DNA from: SIG710 sp045596925
Lineage (GTDB): Bacteria > Bacillota > Clostridia > Oscillospirales > CAG-272
Length of the DNA stretch: 35,782 nt
NCBI GenBank assembly: GCA_045596925.1
Contig: JAZODH010000071.1
Span: forward strand, 1-35,782
Direction of reading: 5' to 3'
A model generated the notes under the pieces. It did not search any database. It saw nothing but the letters and a program-made list of their open reading frames with translations, and had not been told where the DNA came from. The position numbers and the translations under genes were made by a program. This document shows positions 21,752 to 30,247 of the stretch, one piece after another; the stretch's first letter is position 1; every line of letters begins with the position of its first letter.

Positions 21752-22552
21752 TCAACGTCCCCACAAAAAGAGCTTGCAGTAGGACATATACTCCCGCACA
21801 AGGGTTATGTAGAGCATAAACGGAGTGGAATCGGGCGCGCCGTAAAAGGTTGCGTCGATACCCATGCGTGAGCAGAGGAACTGTGCTCTGGGGGTGTGGA
21901 ATTTTGAGGTTATGACCGCCATTTGGTAGTCGGTCAGACCTTTTTGCTCGATCAAAGCTGTAGAATACCGCAGGTTTTCGATGGTATCGGTGGCTTTGTC
22001 CTCCATAATGATGCGGTCGGCCGAGATCCCCTTTGAAACAAGGAAATCCCGCATACATTGTGCCTCGGAGATCGGCTCGTCGCCTCCCTGCCCTCCGCTT
22101 ACGATGCAAAGGGCTTCGGGGCACTTTTCCATCAACTCTGCCGTGCGGTTGAGCCGTCGGCGCAGAACGATTCCGGGGCTTTTGTCCGCCGAGACCTTAG
22201 CTCCAAGGGTCACGAAGACAGTCTTTTCGGGCAGTTCTTCGGCGGGCGTTTCGTTTACGCTGTTAAAGGCAATAAATCCGCACAAAAACAGGAAAGAAGC
22301 AACGTAAAAGCAAAGCCCGAAGCACCAGATTCCCTTTAGGACCGCAAACAGCTTTTTCGGCAGTTTTTCAAAAACACCTTTTTTATAGAGAATTATCATG
22401 AGCGGAAGCAGAGTGATGACCAGCACGCAGATAAGCACGGGCAAAAATCCCTCACTCCAGATAAACTGCTTGAAAAGATAAAGTATATAGTTTGTCACCA
22501 TAAAAAGCGACGCAAAAAATATGGTTCTGTCAACGAATTTCGTTTTTTTCAA
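21752..22552 (-). CDS. YdcF/SanA/ElyC family (DUF218) membrane protein
   Basis: A 266-residue protein with three N-terminal hydrophobic segments (about 10-28, 38-55 and 72-95) and a DUF218 domain from about 110. The domain shows TVFVTLGAKVSADKSPGIVLRRRLNRTAELM, CIVSGGQGGDEPISEAQCMRDFLVSKGI, ATDTIENLRYS and the ITSKFHTPRAQFLCSRMG motif of the family. Members such as SanA and ElyC affect envelope integrity and peptidoglycan or lipid-carrier metabolism in other bacteria, but the reaction is not established. The start codon is a TTG, six to eight bases after AAGGAGA, the only good ribosome binding site here. It has its own strong promoter and lies between a terminator (after the ABC gene) and the aspS promoter, so it is a single-gene unit. 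Confidence 0.88.
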   Translation of the reverse strand: MKKTKFVDRTIFFASLFMVTNYILYLFKQFIWSEGFLPVLICVLVITLLPLMIILYKKGVFEKLPKKLFAVLKGIWCFGLCFYVASFLFLCGFIAFNSVNETPAEELPEKTVFVTLGAKVSADKSPGIVLRRRLNRTAELMEKCPEALCIVSGGQGGDEPISEAQCMRDFLVSKGISADRIIMEDKATDTIENLRYSTALIEQKGLTDYQMAVITSKFHTPRAQFLCSRMGIDATFYGAPDSTPFMLYITLVREYMSYCKLFLWGR

Positions 22553-22582
22553 AGGGCTTCTCCTTTCGACGTTTTCAGAAAT

Positions 22583-22611
22583 ATTTTACCCCTTTAAAAG
22601 AAAATTGTCAA
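22583..22611 (-). promoter_or_regulatory. Sigma-A promoter of the YdcF-like gene
   Basis: On the minus strand: TTGACA (22606-22611), 17 bp, TAAAAT (22583-22588). Confidence 0.8.
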
Positions 22612-22641
22612 CAGTTTTCCCGTCATAGGCGAACCATAAAC

Positions 22642-22671
22642 CCAAAAGCCCCTCGGCAGAGGGGCTTTTGG
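22642..22671 (-). terminator. Terminator of the ABC exporter gene
   Basis: CCAAAAGCCCCTC (22642-22654) pairs with GAGGGGCTTTTGG (22659-22671) around GGCA, 13 pairs in a row, five bases past the gene end. Confidence 0.85.
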
Positions 22672-22675
22672 CGTT

Positions 22676-24571
22676 TTATTCTTCCACATCCTCCACATTC
22701 ATGTCGGAGAGGGATTTAAGCTCGTAGAACTTGCCCTTCTTTTCCATAAGCTCATCATAAGAGCCTATTTCAACGGGCGTTCCGTTTTCCATTACCACGA
22801 TGCGGTCGGCATCGCGAATGGTGGACAGTCTGTGGGCCACGATGAAGGTCGTTCTTCCCTTTATCAGAGAGGAAATTGCCTTTTGAACGTGGAACTCGGA
22901 AATATTGTCAAGTGCCGACGTTGCCTCGTCAAGGATAAGAATCTTGGGGTCGCGTATAAGGGCGCGGGCAATGCAAATTCTCTGCTTCTGACCGCCCGAG
23001 AGCTTGTCGCCGTGCTCTCCTACCACGGTGTCAAGCCCGTTCGGCAGATCTGCGAGAAATTCGTTTAAGTTCGCCATCTCAACCGCCTGCCTGATTCGCT
23101 CCTCGCTGATTCCGGGCATTCCGTAGGTGATGTTGTCGCGAATGGTTCCCGCCATCAGAATACTGTTCTGAGGAACCACCGAAACGAAGTGACGGTAATC
23201 GCTGAGGGACAGGGATTCGATAGGCTTTCCGTCCACCAGAAGCTTTCCCGACCTGGGCATGAGGAAGCCGATTATCATGTTCATGATGGTGGATTTTCCC
23301 GATCCCGAGGAGCCGACAAACGCTATACACTCGCCCGGCTGAACATGCAGATTGAAATCGTGAATGGTATCCTGCTCGGCACCGGGATAGCGGAAGCAGA
23401 CGTCCTCGAACTTCAGATGTCCGTGGACGTAGCGGAGCTTGATCTTGTCACGGCTGTCCTCAACGTCCTTAGACAGGATGACCTCGCCCAAAGAGCGGGT
23501 GGACTCAACTCCCTTTGTAAGCTCGGGAAAGACGTTCACAAGCTGATTTACCGTACCCGTCACGGTGCTGAAATATCCGTGGAAAAGAACGATATCGCCG
23601 ATTCCCACACCGCCTATTCCGCGCATTGCAAGGAACGCCGTAAAGAACAGGCAAAGTGCGTTGAAGATCTGGCTGATAAGCCAGCTGGTGGAGCCGAAGA
23701 CCGAATTGATAAAGTCATATTCAAGTGCCCGTGAACGGAAGGATTTTACGGTGCGCTCAAGCTTTGTTATCTCCTCGTCCTCAAGGCCGTGAGCCTTGGT
23801 CACGGGCAGCATATTGAGCATGTCGGTAAGCTGAGCGGACATTGACTCACGCTCGTGGCGGATCCGACTGTTCTTTTCCCTCATACTCTTGCGGAAGATT
23901 CGCATAAACAGCACGTTTACGGGTATTACCGCCAAAAAGAACAAGGAAACCAGAGGGCTTTTATAGATAACAAGTCCGATATATATGAGCATCGTCGAAA
24001 AATTCGGCAAAATGCTCTTGAGGATCTGATTCATCAGAGTTTCGATAGCGGTGATGTCGTTTAAGAACTTTGACTGAACCTTACCGCTCTCGATCTCGCG
24101 ATGGAAAGAGATCGAAAGATGCTGGAGCTTTCTTATAAGAGTGCATCGGAGCCCCGCAGAAATATTGCGGAGCATTCCGTCGGTATAGCGGGAATAAAAA
24201 ACGTGGGCGGGAATGTGGATCACCATGGTGAACGCAAGGACGAGTGCGTTTACGATGAGCGCCGTTTTTGTGTTGGCGCCCGTCAGGGCGTTGATGACAT
24301 TGGCAACGATCAGAGGCATTATCCACTGGGGAGAGTTTTTAATAACATAGAGCAACAGCGAAACGAGGATCTTGGGCGCGTTTGAAAACAGAAGTCGTTT
24401 TACGATATCCGCACCGCTCTTGAGCTTTTCGGGCCTCTCGGTGAACAGTGGCTCGTAGTCGGGCAGGGGTTTTCTTTCCCCGTTGACCGTGCCGAAAAAC
24501 CTCTCCGTGATGGTTTCCTTGGCCTCGGTCTTCTCTTCGGTGGCTTTGCGTTTTACGTCATACGTTTCCAT
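22676..24571 (-). CDS. ABC transporter, fused permease and ATP-binding protein (exporter type)
   Basis: A 631-residue half-transporter. An N-terminal cytoplasmic extension (~70 residues, charged) precedes an ABC exporter membrane domain of about six helices (SNAPKILVSLLLYVIKNSPQWIMPLIVANVINAL..., SPLVSLFFLAVIPVNVLFMRIF...). The nucleotide-binding domain carries Walker A GSSGSGKST (about 420-428), Q-loop VPQNSIL, signature LSGGQKQRI (about 524), Walker B ILILDEATSALD and H-loop IVAHRLSTI. It exports a drug, lipid, peptide or other substrate that cannot be told from sequence; it must dimerise with itself or another half-transporter, and none is adjacent. I start at ATG 24571, six bases after GGAGG, rather than at a GGA-rich upstream ATG (24601) that would add MGGKAKRRYG. 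Confidence 0.93.
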   Translation of the reverse strand: METYDVKRKATEEKTEAKETITERFFGTVNGERKPLPDYEPLFTERPEKLKSGADIVKRLLFSNAPKILVSLLLYVIKNSPQWIMPLIVANVINALTGANTKTALIVNALVLAFTMVIHIPAHVFYSRYTDGMLRNISAGLRCTLIRKLQHLSISFHREIESGKVQSKFLNDITAIETLMNQILKSILPNFSTMLIYIGLVIYKSPLVSLFFLAVIPVNVLFMRIFRKSMREKNSRIRHERESMSAQLTDMLNMLPVTKAHGLEDEEITKLERTVKSFRSRALEYDFINSVFGSTSWLISQIFNALCLFFTAFLAMRGIGGVGIGDIVLFHGYFSTVTGTVNQLVNVFPELTKGVESTRSLGEVILSKDVEDSRDKIKLRYVHGHLKFEDVCFRYPGAEQDTIHDFNLHVQPGECIAFVGSSGSGKSTIMNMIIGFLMPRSGKLLVDGKPIESLSLSDYRHFVSVVPQNSILMAGTIRDNITYGMPGISEERIRQAVEMANLNEFLADLPNGLDTVVGEHGDKLSGGQKQRICIARALIRDPKILILDEATSALDNISEFHVQKAISSLIKGRTTFIVAHRLSTIRDADRIVVMENGTPVEIGSYDELMEKKGKFYELKSLSDMNVEDVEE

Positions 24572-24670
24572 ACCGTACCTCCGCTTGGCTTTTCCTCCCA
24601 AAATGATGGAGTAAACCGCTTTTTTATTTGTTTTCGGAGCAAAAAAGTCCGTCCTTTGCTCCTCGCGTGT

Positions 24671-24698
24671 ATTGTACCACGGCAGGCTTTTTTGTCAA
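24671..24698 (-). promoter_or_regulatory. Sigma-A promoter of the ABC exporter gene
   Basis: On the minus strand: TTGACA (24693-24698), 16 bp, TACAAT (24671-24676) with a TGG extended -10. It is about 100 bp before the start codon. Confidence 0.7.
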
Positions 24699-24742
24699 GG
24701 CTTTTGAGAGAAATTTTATTAACTTTATTTTCCCGTTTGGGG

Positions 24743-24771
24743 TTGATTTTTCCCTTTCCCTATGGTAAAAT
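24743..24771 (+). promoter_or_regulatory. Sigma-A promoter of rlmH
   Basis: TTGATT (24743-24748), 17 bp, TAAAAT (24766-24771) with a TGG extended -10. It has the same make-up as the promoters of guaA and DUF3737. Confidence 0.75.
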
Positions 24772-24826
24772 GGAAATTGGTTTTTCGCGCCCATAAAACG
24801 GCGTTTTATTTTTTGGAGGTAGGATA

Positions 24827-25306
24827 ATGCTGTCTGTCAAGATTGTAGTGGTGGGGAATCTGAAAGAGGATTTCTTCCGCGCTGCAGAGGCCGAATATTT
24901 GAAGCGGCTGGGAGGCTTTTGCAAAATAGAGGTTGTACAGCTCAAGGAAGAGCGTGTCCCCGACAGGCCCTCGGCAGGCGAGATCGAAACGGTTCTCTCA
25001 AAGGAGGCAAAGGCGATCCTTGCCGCCGTTCCGCAAAAATCTTACAAGATCGCCATGTGCGTTGAGGGAAAACAGTTTTCCTCCGAGGAATTGGCGGCGC
25101 AGATCGACCGCATCAGTTCCACTCACGGCGAGATTTGCTTTATCATCGGCTCGTCTCACGGGCTGTCCGACGCGGTAAAATCCGCCTGCGACCTGCGCCT
25201 GTCCGTATCGAAGCTCACGTTTCCCCATCAGCTCATGCGCGTTATGATGAGCGAGATAATCTACCGTTCTCTGAGCATTCTCCGAGGAACGGGGTATCAT
25301 AAATGA
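24827..25306 (+). CDS. rlmH: 23S rRNA (pseudouridine1915-N3)-methyltransferase RlmH
   Basis: A 159-residue SPOUT methyltransferase of normal RlmH length. KIVVVGNLKEDFFRAAEAEYLKRL opens it. The C-terminal trefoil-knot SAM site is clear: CFIIGSSHGLSDAV, KLTFPHQLMRVMMSEIIYR and the closing GTGYHK (YHK at the very end, as in the family). It methylates pseudouridine 1915 in helix 69 of 23S rRNA on the 70S ribosome, using S-adenosylmethionine. An extra-good GGAGG lies nine bases before the ATG. The gene is monocistronic; its transcript ends at the hairpin beyond the repeat cluster. Confidence 0.96.
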   Translation: MLSVKIVVVGNLKEDFFRAAEAEYLKRLGGFCKIEVVQLKEERVPDRPSAGEIETVLSKEAKAILAAVPQKSYKIAMCVEGKQFSSEELAAQIDRISSTHGEICFIIGSSHGLSDAVKSACDLRLSVSKLTFPHQLMRVMMSEIIYRSLSILRGTGYHK

Positions 25307-25311
25307 AAACT

Positions 25312-25618
25312 GTAGGGGTCGATGTTCTCGACCCGTTTGCCTTCGGGAGGAGCAAGCCCCTCCCCTACCAACGAAGCGAACGTTTTGGTCTATGCCCGTA
25401 GGGGGCGACGTCCTCGGCGACCCGAATATCCGCGAAAGCACTTTTAGATATGAAAAATCAACACGATACGCAAACCGTGTACCCATCAAATCAAATTCGA
25501 ACTTTTTGTTCTCGGGACGCCGAGGACGTCGTCCCCTACGAGTTGGAACAAATCGTTTATTCACCGGATAGGGGGCGGATTTCATATCCACCCGATTTCA
25601 CGGGTCGTCGTCCCCTAC
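25312..25618. repeat. Cluster of dispersed GTAGGGG...CCCCTAC inverted repeats
   Basis: Several copies of one unit in both directions: 25312-25335 (plus), 25357-25368 (minus end), 25398-25424 (plus), 25513-25539 (minus), 25567-25594 (plus, altered core) and 25601-25618 (minus, partial). The 25398-25424 and 25513-25539 copies are inverted repeats of 27 bp with two mismatches, enclosing an 88-bp AT-rich middle, so 25398-25539 looks like a small mobile unit. 25312-25368 and 25567-25618 are bounded in the same way. No protein is encoded. It looks like a nest of MITE-like elements. Confidence 0.7.
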
Positions 25619-25636
25619 CGATATTTATAAGCCACT

Positions 25637-25661
25637 GCCTCCCTTTCAAGGGAGGCTTTTT
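25637..25661 (+). terminator. Terminator-like hairpin after rlmH and the repeat cluster
   Basis: GCCTCCCTT (25637-25645) pairs with AAGGGAGGC (25648-25656) over a very short loop, followed by five T's. Confidence 0.75.
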
Positions 25662-25733
25662 GTTGCTTTTGACATATTTTTTCTTCTGTGATTGTTCAAT
25701 GCTACAAAAATGAAAAATCACTCCTCTTTCTCG

Positions 25734-25763
25734 TTGACATCGGGCAGGCTTTTGAGGTATAAT
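25734..25763 (+). promoter_or_regulatory. Sigma-A promoter of the esterase-LRR gene
   Basis: TTGACA (25734-25739), 18 bp, TATAAT (25758-25763), 31 bp before the start codon. Confidence 0.8.
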
Positions 25764-25793
25764 GTATTTGTATGTCTATTTTAGGAGGATATT

Positions 25794-28700
25794 ATGAAAA
25801 ACATCACAAGAAAGATACTCTCATTCGCCCTTTCTTTGGCGATGATAGTACCCATGTTCGTATTTCCCTCCGCGGCGGCTGATACTGCTCCCGAGCTTAT
25901 CACCTCTGTTGCGGGATATTCGAACATCGAAGTCCGAGTCACTACCGACAAGGCTCCCTTAAGTTACCGCATAGGTGACACAGTTACCTTCACAATGAAG
26001 GTTTACGCTGACAACGTTCACGTTTCCGTTCCTATGATCAAGTGTTGGCTTGAAGGAGACGGAAATACCGCGCAGGGCGTTGAAAAGTTCCGCAAGGAAT
26101 ATACTCTCAGACCCGATGCAAACGGAGTGTTCTCCCTCACCGAGAACGTAATTTCTATCCCCGGTTACATGAGACTTGAGGGCAGCATTTACTCTGCCGA
26201 CGGCACGACAAGGTGGGCTGAAACACCCAACAACGACCGCGCATACACTCTGGGCGCAGGTATTCTCGTAAACTACGAGGAGATCACCACCGTTATGCCC
26301 GAGCCTGCCGATTTCGACACGGTTTGGGATGACCGTCTTAAGGATCTTTATGCGGTCGCTCCTAAGATCGTCCGTATCGACAAGGTTACAAAGTATTACA
26401 GCGGAAGCTCTCTGCAGAATCTTTCTTCCGTTACGAACAGAGACGTTTACGCCGTGTACATTGAGTGTCCCGGCAACAGCGGCGACGTTCTTATCAGCGA
26501 CAGCATCGGAAACCAGGCAGGCGCTACCTGGGCGGTTGCTTATATCACCGTTCCCACAGGCAAGAGCGACGGCACAATGTCCTTCTCTCAGGGCTACCAG
26601 GGTTACGGTATCAATACCGCTACGCCTTCCACGAGTACAGGCAACATCGGCATCAACATGGCAACTCACTCCGTCGTTCTTCTCAACAACGAGAATGCGG
26701 CATCGGCTGATACATACAAATCAAAGTACGCTTCCTATATCAAAGGTGGCGCGAGCTACGGCAAGGACGCGACAGACAACTCTGCCATCGATACCTGCTA
26801 CTTTGCAAATCTGCTCCTGCGCGACCTGCAGATGCTCCGCTTTGCAAAGCAGGCGTTCGGACCTGAGGGTGCGGCCTCTCTTATCACCGATGAGACAGTC
26901 ATCAAAGGCATGACGAAGACCGAGCTCCTCGCGGAAATGGAATACTGGAAGGGACTTTACAACGGCCAGATCACTACCTCCGGCGGCTCCCAGGGTGGCT
27001 TCCAGGCTATCGGCGTTGCGGCTCTTGACCACGACGTTGACACGGTTAGCGCGAACATCCCTTGGATGGGCGATACTCATATCAGCACAGACACAGCGAG
27101 ACTTCAGGGTGCTTCTCGCCCCACTATCGGCGAGGGTATCAGATACTGTGACACCGCGTTCCTCGCCGCACGTGTAGAAGCTACTGTTACGATCACCGCA
27201 AGACTTGTTGACAAATCCTGCGTACCTACGGGTGTTATCTCTATCTGGAATAATCTGGTTAACTCCAAGAAGGACGTAAAAGACTACATAGGTGCCATCA
27301 CCTGGGTTCAGTCGGGTACACACGGCTATCAGCCTACATATCCCGAAAATCCGACTCAGGTCCTCCGTACCTATGAGCTGGTAGAGCCTGCGGGCATTCC
27401 CAACAACAACGGCGAATTTACAAAGTCCGGCTATACCGATATCGACGGATACACCGTTGACCAGGACGCTCAGCCTCCTGAAACCGGATACGTTCAGATC
27501 GGTACGGATACACAGGCAAAAGCAACGGTGGCTGAAGGCTTCACTCCGTCCCTTTACTACCAGAACGGTGCCAACGTATATTATAACGCGGAGTTGAAGA
27601 AGCTGGTTTATGTTACGACCAATAAGATCATTGCCGAATACGGAAAGCATACCGCAAGCCCATCTCAGAATACAAACGCCGTGGGCAACACCTGGTTCAT
27701 CGCATACTGGGCTGCGCAGAACAATCTGAACATCAAGGACATTGAGTTCCGTTACGGAACGGGCGGTTCACAGTTCAGCGGTTTCGGATACGTCACCTCC
27801 CTTCTCACCGTTGCTCAGACAGCCAAGTATGACACGAGACTTAACGGCTGCTCCTGGGGCGGAGAAAAGAGTACGAGCGTTGTGGTCGGTATGACCTCGC
27901 TCAAGTCTCTTGGTCACGGCTCCTTCGACAACGAAGGTAAGTTCACCGCAACTACCTATAAGGACGGCGTAGTTGACCTTACAGGCTTTACTAACTTCAG
28001 CGCAAGCAGCTATTGGAACTATATGCTCTACAACTGTACTTCGGTTACCGAAGTAGTAACGAACACCATTGCAGGCGCAAATATGTTCGAAGGCTGCATA
28101 GGTCTTAAGACCGTTACCGTTCCCGCCACAGCGGCTTTCACTTCTATCGGTGCAAACAACTTCAAGAACTGCAACAAGCTTGAGCGCATCAACGTTCAGT
28201 GCGCCGTGTCTTCTCTCGCCCTCGGAAGCAACGCTTTCAGCGGCAATGATATTGTCATTTCCGTAATAACAACGGACGACAAGGCAATAGTGGACGCGGC
28301 TCTCAATACTGCGGGCATTACCAACGTTACCGTAGTTGCGATCGGCGACAGCACAAACGCCCTTTCTGCTGACGGCTTCTCGGTCAGAACCGAGGACTAC
28401 ACGGGTCTGCGCTCTATCTTCTCCTTTAATTCAAATCTCATTCCTTACTATGCTTCAAACGGTCTCACCCTCTCCGAGTACGGCGCACTTATGATGTCAA
28501 GCGATAACTTCGAGACATTGTGCGGCGGCGACGAGAAGGCAATGTATGACCTTGGCGTTGCAGGAACTTCCACAAAAGTCAAGTATATTCCCGTTCACAA
28601 GATGGTTGACGGCGTGCAGAAGGGACGCAACAAGTACCTGAGCGTCGAGGACGGCGTTTACACCTATTGCGTGACCCTCACGGGCATTCCCGAGGCAAAT

Positions 28701-29975
28701 TACAAGGACGACGTATACATCTGCGCTTACGCTAAATGGGTAGATGCAAGCGGAAATGAAACGCTTGAGTTCGTTCATTACACCGACTCCCTTGGGCAGG
28801 GCGAAAGAAGCCTTTACGACGTGACCGCGGCAGCTTATAAGATGGGTGTTGTAAACTCTGCCCTTGCTCCCGATTTCGACACTGTCATCTGGTCTGTTCT
28901 CAAGACAGGCGCGGTAACGGTCGGTGGATTTAAGTACCTTGACGTTCCTTACTACACTTACACCTGGTACACAGATGAGGAACTTACCACTCCCGCCACC
29001 GATATAAACGGAGGCCTTAACTACTTCCCCGGAAACGAAACTCCCACAGAGAGCGGAATCGTTTGGTCTCTGATCGAGTACGGCAACGAGTACATCGCGA
29101 CTTACCGTCTGGCTGACGGTGCAGAACCTACCACTCTGCCCAGACTCACCTACAGTGACGCAGGCAACGGATACACGGTATTCCAGCCCTTCGATTCCCG
29201 CTTTAACGGCGCAGAAAACGGCAAGAACTATCCCGCACTCGAAACCCTGTCTCCAACTCTTGCTTCTGCCGACGCGGCTCTTGTAACGACTTTGGTTATT
29301 GACAGCGGAATCACTGGCACGAACACCTATTCTCTTGCTTATATGCCCACGGTCAAGACCCTGGTTATGCCCAAGGATTTCAAGACCCTGTACACGGGCG
29401 CATTCCACGGTTGCACCAACCTTACCACCGCTTACACCGCGGGAGGTGAGATTGCGGAAGACGTAATTGACCTTTCTGCACTTGATACGATAACGACCAT
29501 GAACCGGGCGTTCACCGAGTGCAGCTCTGCGGTCAACATCAAGCTCCCTGCAGGTGTACCGCTCAGAAATGCATACGCATCCTTTAAGAACTGCAAAAAG
29601 CTTGAAAGAGTTTGGGTAGACGGAAGTGCGATGCCCGAAAAGGGAGTTATCGATCTCAGCGGCGCACCCTTGCTTACTATCAACGCAGACATGCTGAAGA
29701 ATGCGGCTCTTATCAACACTCTCATCTGCCCCGATGAAACGACCCTTTCCAGCGTAGGCTGCCTGGCTTCCGCTGTGTCGGGAGCAGGAACTTCCAATCC
29801 TTACAGCAGTACAACTAACGTCAACATTAAGGTAAAGGAAGGATCTGCGGGCGAAAGCGCAATAAGAGCAAATCTCACAAACGACCAATTTGCCGAAAAC
29901 AAGATCGCAATTAACGGAATCGCCATCACCAACACAGGAGATTTGGAAATAGATTTCGGCGATGCTTGGGATTAA
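25794..29975 (+). CDS. Secreted CE7-type esterase fused to BspA-like leucine-rich repeats
   Basis: A 1393-residue exported protein. The signal peptide ends near SAAAD (about residue 29). Residues ~35-160 form a beta-sandwich. Residues ~165-515 match carbohydrate esterase 7 (acetyl xylan esterase / cephalosporin-C deacetylase): MPEPADFDTVWDDRL, then GGSQGG at 397-402 with nucleophile Ser399, and candidate Asp473 (LVDKSCVPTG) and His510 (GTHGY). From ~620 to 850 and ~1190 to 1340 there are LRR_5/BspA-type repeats (FEGCIGLKTVTVP, FKNCNKLERINVQ, FHGCTNLTTAY, FKNCKKLERVWVD). Residues ~870-1150 form a linker region I do not recognise. No LPxTG, S-layer or dockerin motif is visible, so it is probably released or held by an unrecognised domain. 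It would deacetylate xylan or other acetylated sugars while the LRR part binds a surface or polymer (inference). AGGAGG precedes the ATG. Confidence 0.85.
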   Translation: MKNITRKILSFALSLAMIVPMFVFPSAAADTAPELITSVAGYSNIEVRVTTDKAPLSYRIGDTVTFTMKVYADNVHVSVPMIKCWLEGDGNTAQGVEKFRKEYTLRPDANGVFSLTENVISIPGYMRLEGSIYSADGTTRWAETPNNDRAYTLGAGILVNYEEITTVMPEPADFDTVWDDRLKDLYAVAPKIVRIDKVTKYYSGSSLQNLSSVTNRDVYAVYIECPGNSGDVLISDSIGNQAGATWAVAYITVPTGKSDGTMSFSQGYQGYGINTATPSTSTGNIGINMATHSVVLLNNENAASADTYKSKYASYIKGGASYGKDATDNSAIDTCYFANLLLRDLQMLRFAKQAFGPEGAASLITDETVIKGMTKTELLAEMEYWKGLYNGQITTSGGSQGGFQAIGVAALDHDVDTVSANIPWMGDTHISTDTARLQGASRPTIGEGIRYCDTAFLAARVEATVTITARLVDKSCVPTGVISIWNNLVNSKKDVKDYIGAITWVQSGTHGYQPTYPENPTQVLRTYELVEPAGIPNNNGEFTKSGYTDIDGYTVDQDAQPPETGYVQIGTDTQAKATVAEGFTPSLYYQNGANVYYNAELKKLVYVTTNKIIAEYGKHTASPSQNTNAVGNTWFIAYWAAQNNLNIKDIEFRYGTGGSQFSGFGYVTSLLTVAQTAKYDTRLNGCSWGGEKSTSVVVGMTSLKSLGHGSFDNEGKFTATTYKDGVVDLTGFTNFSASSYWNYMLYNCTSVTEVVTNTIAGANMFEGCIGLKTVTVPATAAFTSIGANNFKNCNKLERINVQCAVSSLALGSNAFSGNDIVISVITTDDKAIVDAALNTAGITNVTVVAIGDSTNALSADGFSVRTEDYTGLRSIFSFNSNLIPYYASNGLTLSEYGALMMSSDNFETLCGGDEKAMYDLGVAGTSTKVKYIPVHKMVDGVQKGRNKYLSVEDGVYTYCVTLTGIPEANYKDDVYICAYAKWVDASGNETLEFVHYTDSLGQGERSLYDVTAAAYKMGVVNSALAPDFDTVIWSVLKTGAVTVGGFKYLDVPYYTYTWYTDEELTTPATDINGGLNYFPGNETPTESGIVWSLIEYGNEYIATYRLADGAEPTTLPRLTYSDAGNGYTVFQPFDSRFNGAENGKNYPALETLSPTLASADAALVTTLVIDSGITGTNTYSLAYMPTVKTLVMPKDFKTLYTGAFHGCTNLTTAYTAGGEIAEDVIDLSALDTITTMNRAFTECSSAVNIKLPAGVPLRNAYASFKNCKKLERVWVDGSAMPEKGVIDLSGAPLLTINADMLKNAALINTLICPDETTLSSVGCLASAVSGAGTSNPYSSTTNVNIKVKEGSAGESAIRANLTNDQFAENKIAINGIAITNTGDLEIDFGDAWD

Positions 29976-30000
29976 ATAAGATACTTCAATTTCATCAATA

Positions 30001-30027
30001 TCCCCCGCGGTTCTCCGCGGGGGATTT
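30001..30027 (+). terminator. Terminator of the esterase-LRR gene
   Basis: TCCCCCGCGG (30001-30010) pairs with CCGCGGGGGA (30015-30024) around TTCT, followed by TTT. Confidence 0.8.
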
Positions 30028-30030
30028 ACT

Positions 30031-30188
30031 GTCCGAAAGCGGACGAGAAATGCTCGCTTTTTCTTTGGCGGCAAAAGGCGCAAAGAAAAAGCTTGGCAAA
30101 AAGAAACGCCGAAAAAGGAAAATTTCGCCGTCTGCGGACGGCGAGGAGGCTTACGCCGCCTCCACCGCGCAAGCTTTTAAAAAAGCTT
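30031..30188. repeat. Hairpin-rich dispersed repeat, non-coding
   Basis: A chain of inverted repeats: 30031-30044 (GTCCG/CGGAC), 30056-30092 (GCTTTTTCTTTG facing CAAAGAAAAAGC), 30125-30144 (TCGCCGTC/GACGGCGA), 30145-30163 (GGAGGC/GCCTCC) and 30171-30188 (AAGCTTTT/AAAAGCTT). A plus-strand frame across it is Lys/Arg-rich and has no ribosome binding site. From memory this resembles repeats mis-annotated as small proteins in other Clostridia; not checked. Confidence 0.6.
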
Positions 30189-30214
30189 GACCAAAACATT
30201 CAATAATTTTATAT

Positions 30215-30246
30215 AAAAAAGGTGGGACCTTCGTCCCACCTTTTTT
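30215..30246 (-). terminator. Terminator of the V-ATPase operon
   Basis: GGTGGGAC (30221-30228) pairs with GTCCCACC (30233-30240) around CTTC, flanked by six A's and six T's. It lies just past the subunit D stop codon and is symmetrical. Confidence 0.92.
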
Positions 30247-30247
30247 G

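Noticed and set aside
24793..24814. An AT-rich stem with a T-run before rlmH, resembling an attenuator.
   Set aside because: Only seven mostly A-T pairs with a three-base loop; too weak to claim.
24998..25591. A 197-codon minus-strand frame across rlmH and the repeat cluster.
   Set aside because: Half is antisense to rlmH and half is translated repeat sequence (for example VRFVGRGGACSSRRQTG); it is not a gene.
26721..27650. A 309-codon minus-strand frame inside the esterase gene.
   Set aside because: Antisense shadow; the plus strand has signal peptide, catalytic motifs and a good ribosome binding site.
28497..30083. A 528-codon minus-strand frame at the 3' half of the esterase gene.
   Set aside because: Antisense shadow over the leucine-rich repeats, with no recognisable domain and no start signals.
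29966..30190. A 74-codon plus-strand frame rich in Lys and Arg.
   Set aside because: It overlaps the terminator and the hairpin chain, has no ribosome binding site and looks like repeat DNA rather than a protein.
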